This document shows positions 27,216-36,363 of a DNA stretch of 64,000 nt, in pieces. The notes beneath the pieces are model-generated. The model did not search any database and was not told the DNA's origin. It saw only the letters and a list, made by a program, of their open reading frames with translations. Origin of the DNA: JACKCD01 sp041390905 (GTDB lineage Bacteria > Chloroflexota > Anaerolineae > Promineifilales > Promineifilaceae); the NCBI GenBank assembly GCA_041390905.1, contig JAWKPA010000012.1, positions 248,001-312,000 of the forward strand, given 5' to 3'. Position 1 is the first letter of the stretch; every line of letters starts with the position of its first letter. The translations under genes and the position numbers were made by a program.

Positions 27216-27526
27216 AACCCATTAATCAACAGGCAGACGCTTGCCAAACGTCGTGCCGTCAATGCCTTCCCTGTTTTAAGCCAGTACGAGACCAGTTGGA
27301 GAACTAAAAACTATGCCAGGTTGATGCTCCCAGAATCGTTACTGCTCATTGTGTCCACGCCCCAGGCGATTATAAAAACCACCGGGCAAACAAGCATACC
27401 CCGCCTCTCGAATCAAGGCCACTAAAGATGATGGCCTGCCTGCCAGTGGGTAAGCGGCAGGCAGGGATCAAGGATGGTGGTGGGGGAGAAAACGGCCGTT
27501 TTGCCACTGCCTCAAATCAAATACAT
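27216..27526. other. Intergenic region
   Basis: No gene is seen. It contains an inverted repeat CCTGCCTGCC/GGCAGGCAGG (27435-27465) and one ACGGCCGT copy at 27491. Confidence 0.6.
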
Positions 27527-28573
27527 CTACTCATACTTATGGACTTCAGCCAACAGCCGCTTCGGTTTCCCATCAAATTCGCGCCAATCCAGCTCTTCCC
27601 GCGTCAGTTTCAGCAAAATATCGCTCAAAGCCCGGTTGACCGGCGTGGCGACCCCGTTAGCCGCCCCCGCCTCGGCAATCGCCCCATTGTGAAACACTAC
27701 CTCGCTCTTACCCTTGCCGGCCGCTAAATCCATATAAAACGACGGCATCTTTTCCCCGCGCCCCGAAACCACCTTGTTGGTCAAAATTGGCCGAAAGAGC
27801 AGCTTGGGCAGCCGTTTGACCCCCGTCACAAAGCCCGGAATCGAAGGGCCGGGCAAGTCAACTACCTTGAGTTTGAGAGCCTTCATCACCGCCAGTGCCT
27901 CCTTGATCATCCGCAACTCCAGGTCATAGACAATATCGGATTTATAGATGGCTTCTGGCGAACGGTTGAGAATGGCGCAACTGGCATTGGCAACGATGTT
28001 GAGCAGCGCCTTTGACCATTTCATGGCCTGATAATCCTTGATGACAACGGCGTTGACGCCTGATTCTGTAAAAAGCTGCTGCCACTGTCCAATGGCTTGC
28101 TTGGGCTGCGTGGGGGCCAGGGCAAAACCGCCGTCGGTGCGTTCGGCGACTAGGTTGTGGGTGGTTTCCTTGCGCACGGGAATGGTGAAAGAGCCAGCCA
28201 GGACGTGGTCGGCACCAAATTGTTCGATTAACGGCCGTTCTACCCCAATCCCGTTTTGCGTTGTCACCAGCATCGGCGGCTGGGGACAAAACGCCACCAG
28301 TGGATCCAATGCTTCGGCCAAATCATACGACTTCATCCCCAAAATAATCAGGTCATACGCCGCCGTCTGGTTCATAAACGCCTGCGCCACCGAAGTCGTC
28401 AGGCGGGGATGGGTGCGAACCGTTTGCCCCCCCTCTGTCACCGCCAGACCCTGGCTTTGAATGGCTGCCGCCGTGGTGGGGCGGGTGATCAGCGTGACAT
28501 CATGCTCGTGTTGGCACAGCCGCGCCCCTAAATACCCACCCACTGCTCCGGCTCCGTAGACTAATATTCTCAT
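27527..28573 (-). CDS. panE: Ketopantoate reductase family protein
   Basis: This 348-residue ApbA/PanE-type NADPH reductase normally reduces 2-ketopantoate to pantoate in coenzyme A synthesis. It has the nucleotide motif VYGAGAVGGYLGARL at the N-terminus and the catalytic-lysine region KWSKALLNIVANA. The start at 28573 places this motif at residue 5. A longer frame to 28663 runs through a GAGATTGG tandem repeat and is unlikely. Paralogs of uncertain substrate are common, so the symbol is tentative. It lies upstream-to-downstream with fmt on the same strand. Confidence 0.8.
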   Translation of the reverse strand: MRILVYGAGAVGGYLGARLCQHEHDVTLITRPTTAAAIQSQGLAVTEGGQTVRTHPRLTTSVAQAFMNQTAAYDLIILGMKSYDLAEALDPLVAFCPQPPMLVTTQNGIGVERPLIEQFGADHVLAGSFTIPVRKETTHNLVAERTDGGFALAPTQPKQAIGQWQQLFTESGVNAVVIKDYQAMKWSKALLNIVANASCAILNRSPEAIYKSDIVYDLELRMIKEALAVMKALKLKVVDLPGPSIPGFVTGVKRLPKLLFRPILTNKVVSGRGEKMPSFYMDLAAGKGKSEVVFHNGAIAEAGAANGVATPVNRALSDILLKLTREELDWREFDGKPKRLLAEVHKYE

Positions 28574-28594
28574 CGTGTAACTGTCCTGAAAACA

Positions 28595-28625
28595 GAGATT
28601 GGGAGATTGGGAGATTGGGAGATTG
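28595..28625. repeat. GAGATTGG short tandem repeat
   Basis: Nearly four 8-bp units lie between fmt and the reductase gene. An inverted partial unit (CTCCCAATCTC) lies about 30 bases on, so the pair can fold. Confidence 0.75.
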
Positions 28626-28701
28626 CCCCAGTTCCCCGCGCTTCTGATCTCCCAATCTCGCAAATTTCATCCTTTGTGGTGCTGCGTCGCGGCATTGTCA
28701 A

Positions 28702-29622
28702 CTACCCTAAAATAGCTCCGACAAAGTGCGGATTGCCGCGCAAAAAGTCGTCAATGTCCATAGCCCGCTTTCCGGCCGGCTGCACCTGCTGTAGGGCAAT
28801 CTGGCCGCTGCCTGTTTGCACCATGCCCCCGGCCAGCACCTGCCCAACAACGGCCGTTTCTGCTTCCCCCTCCACCACCGTCGCATCCACCACCTTAAAC
28901 AGCTCCCCCTGCCAGCTTGTAAACGCCCCCGGCCACGGGTTCAGCGCCCGCAGTTGCCGGTCAAGCTGCTGGCTGCTGGCGTGCCAGTCCAAACGGCCGT
29001 TTTCTTTCGCAATCATCGGCGCGTAGGTGGCAAGGGTGTCATCCTGAGGGGTGGGGGATAAACGGCCGTTGACAATATCGGCCAAATGGCGGCGCAGCAT
29101 GTCGGCACCCAAAGCCGCCAACTTGTCGTGGAGCGTGGTCGCCGTTTCCGTGGGCAGTAGCGGGATCGCCTCCTGCACAAACACCGGCCCCGTGTCCAGC
29201 CCGCGCTCCATCTGCATCAGCGACACGCCACTTTCGCCATCCCCCGCCAAAATGGCGTGCTGAATGGGCGACGCCCCGCGCCAGCGCGGCAGCAGCGAGG
29301 CATGGACATTCACACAGCCGTGCGGCGGCAGCTCCAGCACATGGGGGCGCAAAATCTGCCCAAACGCCGCCACCACAATCACATCGGGCTGCCACGCCCG
29401 CAGCGGTTCCGCCGCTTCCTCGCGCCGCAGCGAAGCGGGTTGGTAGACGGCCACGCCTGCCGCCTCGGCCGCCACCTTCACCGGCGAAGGGCGCAGCGTG
29501 CGCCCGCGCCCGGCGGGGCGGTCTGGCTGGGTGACAACACCAACCACGTTAGCAATTTCTAGCAGTGTCTGCAAGCTGGGTACAGCAAAATCAGGGGTTC
29601 CCATGAAGACTACTTTATACAT
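28702..29622 (-). CDS. fmt: Methionyl-tRNA formyltransferase
   Basis: This 306-residue protein formylates initiator Met-tRNA. The N-terminal domain starts VVFMGTPDFAVPSL. The catalytic Asn and His are in CVNVHASLLPRWRGASPI, and the catalytic Asp is in ERGLDTGPV. The C-terminal tRNA-binding domain (LRALNPWPGAFTSW) is complete. Length matches the family. Its usual partner def is not in this window. Confidence 0.95.
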   Translation of the reverse strand: MYKVVFMGTPDFAVPSLQTLLEIANVVGVVTQPDRPAGRGRTLRPSPVKVAAEAAGVAVYQPASLRREEAAEPLRAWQPDVIVVAAFGQILRPHVLELPPHGCVNVHASLLPRWRGASPIQHAILAGDGESGVSLMQMERGLDTGPVFVQEAIPLLPTETATTLHDKLAALGADMLRRHLADIVNGRLSPTPQDDTLATYAPMIAKENGRLDWHASSQQLDRQLRALNPWPGAFTSWQGELFKVVDATVVEGEAETAVVGQVLAGGMVQTGSGQIALQQVQPAGKRAMDIDDFLRGNPHFVGAILG

Positions 29623-29703
29623 GGCGGCATTCTAGCATGGGCAAACGGCCGTTTGCAAATAGTTGCCCCGAACTATAGGCCAAAATTCAGACTTGGCTTT
29701 TCG

Positions 29704-31749
29704 CTATGGCGTGCTGGCTTCTCTCTCCGCTTCTTTGGCTAGAGCCTGCACAAATTCGGCCAACCATTCAGTGCTGGGGTGGCCTGGGGCAAATTGCAAA
29801 GCCAACTCTAGGGCTTGCTGCCCAAAATTTAGTGCGGTCGTAAATTGTCCCCGATTGGCAAGAAACTGGGCAAGAAAGATAAAAATATTCGCCTGCCCCA
29901 CGCGATCCCCAATTTGCTGATGCAAACCCAACGCACGTTCAAGCATCTCGGCTCCCTGCTGTACCCCGTCTAGATCATCCTGCTGCATATACAGCTTTCC
30001 CTGTGATTGCAGCACGTTGGCCTGTCCCAGTCGGTCGCCGATGTCGTTGAAGCGTTGCAACGCTTGGGCGTAGCTTGCCAGAGCCGCGTCGCGGTCATCC
30101 CGAAACTGCTGCACGTCGCCAATCGCCATAAGCACGTTGGCCTGTCCCAGTCGGTCGCCGATGTCGTTGAAGCGTTGCAACGCTTGGGCGTAGCTTGCCA
30201 GAGCCGCGTCGAGTTCTTTACGAAACTGCTGCACGTCGCCAATCGCCATAAGCACGTTGGCCTGTCCCAGGAGGGAGCCGATGTCGTTGAAGCGTTGCAA
30301 CGCCTGGGCAAACTGCTCCATGGCCGGCTCCCATTCGGCGCGGTAGTAATGCCGTCGGCCGGCGCGGTATAGCACCTCCGCCATCATCTTGTTTGGCAAA
30401 TGCAGTTCGGGGGCCAGCCCAATTTCCATCAACGCTGCCCAGGTTGCATGGTCAAAGGCAAACGCCGCCCGTTCCTCCTGCTCTTGCCAAAGCGCAAACG
30501 CCGTTTCCCGCTGCAAAAAGAAATGGTGATAAAGTGCCTCCAGCGGCTCATCGTGCGCCAAAAACCACGCTTGCGCCCGCTCCTGAAACGCCCGAAACTG
30601 CTGCGGTCGCTCCTGTTGCAAATACCCCGTTTGCACCCGCCGCACCAAATCATGGCACGCCCACGCTGTGGGTGCCAGGCGCGGCCGAATCATAAAAGCA
30701 TAGCGCGTCAACGTGCGAAATTCATCCGGGGAAAGCTTGCTGCCTAAAATCGTCTCTAACGCTTCGGCCTGAAACCAGCGTAGCAAGGCCGCCCAACGCA
30801 CCGCCTCTTTTAATGATCCCGCCAATCGCTCCAGAATGCGCCCCTGTACCCATTCCACCGCTTCCTCCCGGCTGGTTTGGTATGGTACGGCACTGGCTTC
30901 AAGCTCGCCATCGGCCTCATGCCATGCGTCTGCCGCCATTTGTGTCAGCAATGGGTGCCCTTGTGCCAGCCGCATAAACACAGCCTGCCGATAAGCCCCA
31001 TTCGTCACCCCCAAACTGATTAACAGGGCATCACTATCAGCCGCCGCCAACGGTTGCAGCGTGTCACCCGCCAACCCATTGTGAAATACCCGCAAATCAT
31101 TCGTATGGCGCAAAGTTTCCCGGCTCACCAGCACCACCCGCAGCCCCGGCACCCGACCATGTGCTTGTTCCAACACCCACCAGAACTGCTTTAACGTTTC
31201 AAAATCAGCCCTATCCTGAAAACTGTCATAATTATCCAGCAGCAGCACCACGCGAGCCTGATCTGCCAAACCCTCGAAACAATCAAGCCAGGCATCAAAA
31301 ATCAGTTCATCCGCCTGAGCCTCCATTTCTCGGTACGCCTCAGCCACATTAGCCGACATCTGCTGCTGCCCCCCATCGGCCTCACGCATCACCTGCCGCT
31401 GCGACAACACCATTTGCCGCTGGTTACGGGTATCCAGAGCAGCTCGACGTTCCGTCGCATACACCTTTCTCTTTTCCTGAGGGATATGGCGGCGCAAATT
31501 GCCTGTGGGCGATTCCAACAGCGCATGAACGGCTTGCCTAATCTCAGCCGCATACTCCCCCACGCCAATCAACGCATAAGGTATCCCCTGCACCTGACAC
31601 CGTTCTGCTTCAAACCAATCCAGCAAGGTAGATTTGCCCTGCCCAGAAAACCCCGTAAAGGCCAAAATCCACGGGTTTTCACACTGCCACAAGCGGTCAA
31701 AAGCCGCAATGGCTTCTTCCCGATCCTGAAAATGTTCTAACGATGCCAT
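29704..31749 (-). CDS. STAND-type NTPase with C-terminal TPR array
   Basis: This 681-residue protein has a Walker A GFSGQGKST (residues 33-41) and Walker B-like RVVLLLDNYDSF. A winged-helix/helical region follows, then TPRs from about residue 470. Three TPRs are copies of one 40-residue unit that are nearly identical even in DNA (120-bp period at about 30011-30310). STAND proteins act as switches in signalling or antiphage defence. No effector domain is fused here. The gene lies 55 bp downstream of a small helical protein gene with a strong hairpin between them. No ACGGCCGT copy lies in either gene. Confidence 0.8.
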   Translation of the reverse strand: MASLEHFQDREEAIAAFDRLWQCENPWILAFTGFSGQGKSTLLDWFEAERCQVQGIPYALIGVGEYAAEIRQAVHALLESPTGNLRRHIPQEKRKVYATERRAALDTRNQRQMVLSQRQVMREADGGQQQMSANVAEAYREMEAQADELIFDAWLDCFEGLADQARVVLLLDNYDSFQDRADFETLKQFWWVLEQAHGRVPGLRVVLVSRETLRHTNDLRVFHNGLAGDTLQPLAAADSDALLISLGVTNGAYRQAVFMRLAQGHPLLTQMAADAWHEADGELEASAVPYQTSREEAVEWVQGRILERLAGSLKEAVRWAALLRWFQAEALETILGSKLSPDEFRTLTRYAFMIRPRLAPTAWACHDLVRRVQTGYLQQERPQQFRAFQERAQAWFLAHDEPLEALYHHFFLQRETAFALWQEQEERAAFAFDHATWAALMEIGLAPELHLPNKMMAEVLYRAGRRHYYRAEWEPAMEQFAQALQRFNDIGSLLGQANVLMAIGDVQQFRKELDAALASYAQALQRFNDIGDRLGQANVLMAIGDVQQFRDDRDAALASYAQALQRFNDIGDRLGQANVLQSQGKLYMQQDDLDGVQQGAEMLERALGLHQQIGDRVGQANIFIFLAQFLANRGQFTTALNFGQQALELALQFAPGHPSTEWLAEFVQALAKEAEREASTP
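30011..30310 (-). repeat. 120-bp tandem repeat encoding TPR units
   Basis: 2.5 copies with near-identical DNA begin at 30011, 30131 and 30251. Each unit is 40 codons, one TPR plus loop. Near-identity implies recent duplication or gene conversion. Confidence 0.9.
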
Positions 31750-31761
31750 CAGTGTACCTGT

Positions 31762-31795
31762 AAGTGCCGGTCACTTCCGAAAGTGACCGGCACTT
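31762..31795. repeat. 15-bp-arm hairpin between the STAND gene and its partner
   Basis: AAGTGCCGGTCACTT and AAGTGACCGGCACTT are perfect arms around a 4-base loop. There is no clear T-run on the minus strand. It could attenuate the STAND gene relative to the small gene, or be a dispersed repeat. Confidence 0.7.
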
Positions 31796-31804
31796 CGCCT
31801 CATT

Positions 31805-32221
31805 TTATTCCTGTACCTGCTTCCCTTTAGGAGAATCACTCATCCATTGCTCTTGCAGCCCACCGCGCCCGCGCATAATCTGTTCGCCCCCTTCGGAGCG
31901 CAGCATCTTTTGAATGCGCTCATCCCCATGTGCTGCCAGCGTTTTTTGCAGCAGCGTCACCGCCGCCAGAATATCCGCATCCTGATCCGCTTTGGCCGCC
32001 GCCACCTCTTCTTCAACAATTGCTTTGCGACCATCGGATTCAGGCTTGGCCTCCAGCCCCATAATCGCCTTTAGCAGTTCACTCCCTTCACCCAACTTTG
32101 TCTTGATAACCTTTTTGACACCTTCATAAGCGTCTACAATCGCCTTCTTGCCAACTTCCGTCACCCCAGCGGTTACACCAGCAACCAGTGCCGCCAAAAT
32201 TGTCGTCGTAATGGGATCCAT
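31805..32221 (-). CDS. Small helical protein linked to the STAND NTPase
   Basis: This 138-residue protein starts MDPITTTILAALVAG at ATG 32221, with AGGAG spaced 5 bases upstream. A glycine/alanine-rich amphipathic N-terminus is followed by charged helices (EEEVAAAKADQDADI). I do not recognise a named family. The compact size and tight linkage to a STAND/TPR gene resemble small adaptor or effector-associated proteins in bacterial conflict systems, which is inference only. The start at 32239 (MAKGDK) is less likely. Confidence 0.65.
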   Translation of the reverse strand: MDPITTTILAALVAGVTAGVTEVGKKAIVDAYEGVKKVIKTKLGEGSELLKAIMGLEAKPESDGRKAIVEEEVAAAKADQDADILAAVTLLQKTLAAHGDERIQKMLRSEGGEQIMRGRGGLQEQWMSDSPKGKQVQE

Positions 32222-32539
32222 CTTGTCTCCTTTTGCCACCCAACAGCCCTGAAAACCGTGTTGGGCGCATGATGTGGAAAAAACGGTTGGTCATGAGAAA
32301 ATCAGGTTGATTGTACAGGAAAACGGCTCATTCGTATACAATGCCTGCGCTTTTGCAACAAGGCTCATGTTGCGATTCCCACACGGAGGTGGAGTTAACC
32401 ATGCGGCGCAACCCCACCACAGGGAATGAAAATAGGACGCAGATTTTCCTGATTTTCCTGATCAGGTACATCAGGTGAATCAGTGTCCTATTTTCAGGAT
32501 AGAATCATTGACCCAAATAGAGGGTGAGGAAACAGGTTT
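32222..32539. other. Intergenic region with a family E repeat
   Basis: No gene is seen. It holds the inverted repeat element at 32428-32495 and a weak GGTGGAGTT/AACCCCACC stem. Confidence 0.6.
32428..32495. repeat. Family E repeat (TAGGACGCAGATT), copy E1
   Basis: The left arm is GAAAATAGGACGCAGATT. The right arm, reversed, is GAAAATAGGACACTGATT. The interior is CCTGATTTTCCTGATCAGG-like. Related copies lie at 63275-63383 and, degenerate, near 36217 and 40867. Confidence 0.75.
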
Positions 32540-32956
32540 ATGACACAGTTATGTCCTTGCAAAAGTGGAAAACCATACAAAGCGTGCTGCCAGCCGTTTC
32601 ACGACGGGCAAAAGCCGCCCACGCCGCTGGTGCTGATGCGCTCCCGCTTTGCGGCGTATGCCCTGGGGAAGGTGCGCTACATTGTTAAAACGGAACACCC
32701 TGACAGCGTGCGGCGGCAGCGGGATGGGGCGTTTCACAAAGATTTGAAGCTGTTTTGTCAGCTAACGGATTTTGTGGATTTGCAAATTTTGGGGGAATCC
32801 ACGCTGGCCGACGACCGGGCGACGGTGACATTCCATGCCACGCTGGTGCAGCAGGGGAAGGATGCGTCATTTACGGAGTGCAGCGTGTTTGAAAGAATAA
32901 ACGGCCGTTGGCTCTACCGTGGCCCTATCGAAGGCAAATCATGGGGACAGACGTAA
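32540..32956 (+). CDS. YchJ-like SEC-C motif protein (UPF0225 family)
   Basis: The product has 138 residues. The N-terminus CPCKSGKPYKACCQPFHDG is a SEC-C zinc-binding motif. The remainder (LMRSRFAAYALGKVRYIVKTEHP...) matches the YchJ/NTF2-like family. The function of the family is unknown. It stands alone between repeats and a decayed region. Confidence 0.85.
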   Translation: MTQLCPCKSGKPYKACCQPFHDGQKPPTPLVLMRSRFAAYALGKVRYIVKTEHPDSVRRQRDGAFHKDLKLFCQLTDFVDLQILGESTLADDRATVTFHATLVQQGKDASFTECSVFERINGRWLYRGPIEGKSWGQT

Positions 32957-33550
32957 GTTGGCGATGCCATCAATGATGATGAATTGTTATTCTTGCGGAG
33001 ATTGGTTAATTGGTTATTGGAGATTGGCGCACAATAACCAACCTCTGCTTCGCTCGCCTCTTCGCCGTTGGGCGGCACGCCAATGCCCAAAATGCCCGCC
33101 TCCATGATCATTAGCCAAATGGCGGTTAGCACCAGCGACAGGGTGAACAGCCCGGCCAAGAATTTGCCCAGCAGGTCGGTGTTAAACGGTTTGGTGATGT
33201 AACCGTCTCTACCTAATTCCAGCACCAAAATGGTGTCTAATTTCCGGCGGGGGGCGGTAACAAAATGACAGGGATGTTGTGGGTCTGGTGCAGCTTTTTC
33301 AGTGCCTCCAGCCCATCCATCCCCGACAGGCCAATATCCAGCAGCAGCAAATCGGGCGGATTTTGCTGCACGGTTTGGTAGCCCGCTTGCTCCAGGCTTA
33401 GGCTCAGGCTGCAGCGCATTAATGTGTCGTCATCAACAACAAGAATCTGCTTGCTCATGACTAAACATTGTAGCCAGCTCGTGCTTCCCGGTTCAACGGC
33501 GCAATGACACAAATTTTGGGCAGGCGTGCGTCAAAAGCTATAGCCGTTGT
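32957..33550. other. Decayed region between YchJ-like gene and oxidoreductase
   Basis: This nearly 600-bp stretch lacks an intact gene. It contains response-regulator remnants (33140-33458, minus) and AT-rich ATTGGTTA-type short repeats near 33000. Confidence 0.6.
33140..33458 (-). pseudogene. Remnant of a response regulator receiver domain
   Basis: A plausible start (MSKQILVVDDDTLMRCSL) leads into LLLLDIGLSGMDGLEALKK and IPVILL, then a frame break. The rest of the receiver fold continues in another frame as LELGRDGYITKPFNTDLL. About 15 residues between the first helix and second strand are also missing. The phospho-Asp (LLLDIG) and switch Lys (TKPF) can be recognised. After TKPF the frame runs into an unrelated hydrophobic segment, so at least two gene fragments are joined. 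Confidence 0.7.
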
Positions 33551-34714
33551 TTATTGCCGAAAGTGCAGGGGGTCTAAATTATCTAGCCACGCCCCGGTTT
33601 GCAGCAAGTGCGCTCCCAAACGGCCGATTTCATCCGACGATTTGGCCGCTGCGCCACAGCCGGCCGTTGCTACCACCAGTTGACCTGGCAAGAGGGTGTC
33701 AATGATCGGGTACTTTGGCTCGCGGTAGGTGACAACACACGGTTTGTGGTGGTAGGAATCGGCCTTCAAACCGGGGATGATTGCTTCCATCACCTGCCGC
33801 AAGGCGTCGGCTTCGCGCTGGCTGCCGCCCTGGTTGAACCAATCGCGTAATGCTTCGTCGCTTTTGGCCAGCACCAAATCACGCAGGTCGCCCCCCATTT
33901 TGAGGTAAAAACGGCCGTTTTCATACCGCAGCGGCGGCAGCATGTAAATACCATCTATCTCCGCCTCAGGTAGCCCCTGGTCATAGATGACAGTGGGCAG
34001 GTGGCGTAGCCGCTCTAGCTCTGCGCCCGACAGTTCGGCCAGCAAAATGGTGCGCGGTTTGCGAATGAGGGGCAGCGGCTGTGGCAGCAGGCCGCTGCTG
34101 TAGGCTCCAGCGGCGACCAGTACTTTTTTTGCTTGCAGCGTTTGGCCGCCGTTGGTGTGGATGTCGAGGTGGGTGGCGTGGGGATAAACGGCCGTTACCG
34201 TCTCCCGAATCGCCGCTGCCCCCTGCTGCTGTGCCACCGCCACCTGTGCCGCCACAAAAGCCCGTGGGTTGATATAACCAGCCACGCCCCGTTCCAGCAG
34301 ACAATCATACCCGTCGGGGAAACGGAGCGTGGGCAGCACGGCGCGAAGCTGTTCGCTGCTGTAGCTGGCAAAATCGGCTTGCAGGGCGTTGCCAACGGCC
34401 GTTGTGGCCGCCAACGACCCGGCCGGCCCCGCCTGCGCCATCCCCACCGGCTCGTAAAAACTGATGCCACTGCGGGCTTCCAAATCACGGTATTGGGCAA
34501 TCGAACGCTTTGCCAGCGTTCCCCACACCAGGTTGCCATCCAGAATGCGGGTAATGCGGCCCTGGTCGTAATGGCTGGAGAATACCCCCCGGTGTGCTGC
34601 CCAATCCGTTGGTTCATCCGGCCCCACCAGAGCCACATTTTCTTCAGTGGCACTCAAATACCGCGCTGCCGCTGCGCCTATCATCCCTTTGCCAATAACA
34701 AGATAGTCAAACAT
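33551..34714 (-). CDS. FAD-dependent oxidoreductase (DAO / sarcosine oxidase-like)
   Basis: This 387-residue flavoprotein has its FAD-binding start at YLVIGKGMIGAAAARYL. SSHYDQGRITR corresponds to the conserved flavin-contact segment of monomeric sarcosine oxidase-like enzymes. The C-terminal VVATAGCGAAAKSSDEIG corresponds to the second FAD contact. It probably oxidises an N-methyl or secondary amino acid; the substrate is not clear. The amidase gene lies just upstream on the same strand, so an amide/amine degradation pair is possible. Confidence 0.85.
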   Translation of the reverse strand: MFDYLVIGKGMIGAAAARYLSATEENVALVGPDEPTDWAAHRGVFSSHYDQGRITRILDGNLVWGTLAKRSIAQYRDLEARSGISFYEPVGMAQAGPAGSLAATTAVGNALQADFASYSSEQLRAVLPTLRFPDGYDCLLERGVAGYINPRAFVAAQVAVAQQQGAAAIRETVTAVYPHATHLDIHTNGGQTLQAKKVLVAAGAYSSGLLPQPLPLIRKPRTILLAELSGAELERLRHLPTVIYDQGLPEAEIDGIYMLPPLRYENGRFYLKMGGDLRDLVLAKSDEALRDWFNQGGSQREADALRQVMEAIIPGLKADSYHHKPCVVTYREPKYPIIDTLLPGQLVVATAGCGAAAKSSDEIGRLGAHLLQTGAWLDNLDPLHFRQ

Positions 34715-34733
34715 TGTCGTATTCCCGTGTTTG

Positions 34734-34774
34734 GTAATCAGTACCGATTACCGATTACTGATTACCGATTACCG
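34734..34774. repeat. GATTACCGATTACTGATT tandem repeat, copy 1
   Basis: Units of GATTACC/GATTACTG overlap the amidase stop codon and supply its last residues (VIGNQ). The same repeat type recurs at 62741-62803. Confidence 0.8.
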
Positions 34775-36200
34775 TTTCCCCATGACTGTGCTGGGCAAAA
34801 ACGGCCGTTTTTGCCGCCTCATACGCCGTCGCCGCCTGAAAAACTACCCCATCTTCATAAGCCGGAGCCACAAGCTGGATGCCGGTTGGTACGTTGTTGC
34901 GGGCGCGGCCAGAGGGGACGGACAGAACGGGGCAGCGGCTGAGCATGTTGAATGGATAGGTCAGCAGCCAGCCAAACTTTTGATGAACGGCCGTTCCGTC
35001 AATCACCAGTTCATCGCGGCTGTAATCATTGTCGGCCGGCACCCCAATGTGCGCCAGCGTCGGGCAGACAAACAGGTCATAGCTGGCAAAAATCCGGCTC
35101 AAGTCACCATACATCTTCCCCGCCATCTCCTCCGCCGCATACGCTTGCCGTGGTGTCACCTGCTGCGAAAACTCGCAGTATGACTGCACATATGGCGTTA
35201 GCAGCTCTCGCTGGTCCGAGTTGTAATGGTGGCGCAAAAACGCCCCCATCGGCCCATAGCCCAGGTGATATAACGCCGCCATCAGGACGGCATCAGTCCA
35301 GCCCAGGTCTACTTCCTCCACCGTAGCCCCCAAATCGCGGAACACATCGAGCGCTGCCAGCGTGTTGCGCCGCACGTCGGGGTCAATGGCTTTGTAGCCC
35401 AACGTGAGCGAATAGGCGATGCGCCACCCCTTCACGCCGTCAAACCCGTGCGGCAGCGTCAGCCTGGGCTTCAGGCTGGCAATATCGCGGGGGTGAGGGC
35501 CAGACATGACGTTTTGCATCAAGATGGTGTCGCCAACGGTTCGCGCTAGCGGCCCTTGGTGGTTGTAATATTCCAGATTCCAGGGCGGGTCTTCGGGGTT
35601 GCGGCCATAGGGCGGCTTGTAGCCCACCAGCCCGCACAGCGAGGCGGGCGTGCGAATCGAGCCTCCGATGTCGCTGCCGGTTGCCAGGGTACTGCTGCCA
35701 GCCGCCAGTGCCGCCCCGGAGCCACCCGATGAGCCGCCGGGGGTGACTTCCAGGTTCCACGGGTTGCGCGTAACGCCCCACAGCTTTGACCAGGTAATGG
35801 AAGCACTGGAAAATTCGGGGGTGGTGGTGCGGGCGTGGACAATGGCACCGGCGTCGAGCAGCCGCTGGACGGTGATGGAGGTGTGGTCGGGGACAAAGTC
35901 GCGCAGCAGTAGGGAGCCGTTGCTGGTGGGCTTGCCCGCAATGTAGGTTTCGTCTTTGACGGCGAGAGGAATGCCTTCTAACGGCCGTTCCTCTCCCCGC
36001 GCATACCGTTTTTCCGCCTCTCGCGCCGCCGCCAGGGCTTCCTCATAGTAGGTAAACGAAAACGCATTGATGTGTGGCTCCACCGCCTCCGCCCGCGCAA
36101 TCATCGCTTCCATTAACTCCACCGGCGACAAGGTTTTGGTGCGAAACTGCTGGATGGCATTAACGGCCGTTAAATAACACAACTCACTCTCCATCGTCAC
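34755..36200 (-). CDS. Amidase signature family hydrolase
   Basis: This 481-residue protein has the Ser-cisSer-Lys triad. The Lys is in IPLAVKDETY, the cis-Ser in PGGSSGGSGAALAAG and the nucleophile Ser in GSDIGGSIRTPA. The family includes GatA, fatty acid amide hydrolase and nylon-oligomer hydrolases. No GatB/C is adjacent, and the C-terminus is non-GatA-like, so a small-molecule amidase is more likely. Its last residues and stop lie in a GATTACC tandem repeat. Confidence 0.88.
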   Translation of the reverse strand: MTMESELCYLTAVNAIQQFRTKTLSPVELMEAMIARAEAVEPHINAFSFTYYEEALAAAREAEKRYARGEERPLEGIPLAVKDETYIAGKPTSNGSLLLRDFVPDHTSITVQRLLDAGAIVHARTTTPEFSSASITWSKLWGVTRNPWNLEVTPGGSSGGSGAALAAGSSTLATGSDIGGSIRTPASLCGLVGYKPPYGRNPEDPPWNLEYYNHQGPLARTVGDTILMQNVMSGPHPRDIASLKPRLTLPHGFDGVKGWRIAYSLTLGYKAIDPDVRRNTLAALDVFRDLGATVEEVDLGWTDAVLMAALYHLGYGPMGAFLRHHYNSDQRELLTPYVQSYCEFSQQVTPRQAYAAEEMAGKMYGDLSRIFASYDLFVCPTLAHIGVPADNDYSRDELVIDGTAVHQKFGWLLTYPFNMLSRCPVLSVPSGRARNNVPTGIQLVAPAYEDGVVFQAATAYEAAKTAVFAQHSHGETVIGNQ

Positions 36201-36250
36201 CTCACATCTGTCATAAATGGGACGCAGATTCCCCTGATTTTCATTCTTTC

Positions 36251-36318
36251 GTAGCCGAGCTTTCCAAAGCTCGCTCTTTAGCCCAGGCAGAAGAACGAGA
36301 ATTGGAATCCTCGGCTAC
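36251..36318. repeat. Family D inverted repeat (GTAGCCGAG), copy D1
   Basis: Imperfect arms GTAGCCGAGCTTTCCAAAGC / GAATCCTCGGCTAC surround a loop of about 22 bases. It lies between the amidase and Dus genes. A fragment of family E (GGGACGCAGATT) lies just before it at about 36219. Confidence 0.8.
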
Positions 36319-36363
36319 TTTAAAATCTGCAACCTGTTTTCATTCTGGCTACCCCATGAAACC

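Noticed and set aside
30011..30310. Regular 120-bp repeats that could suggest a CRISPR-like array
   Set aside because: The repeats are contiguous, in frame and encode TPR units. There are no unique spacers and no cas genes.
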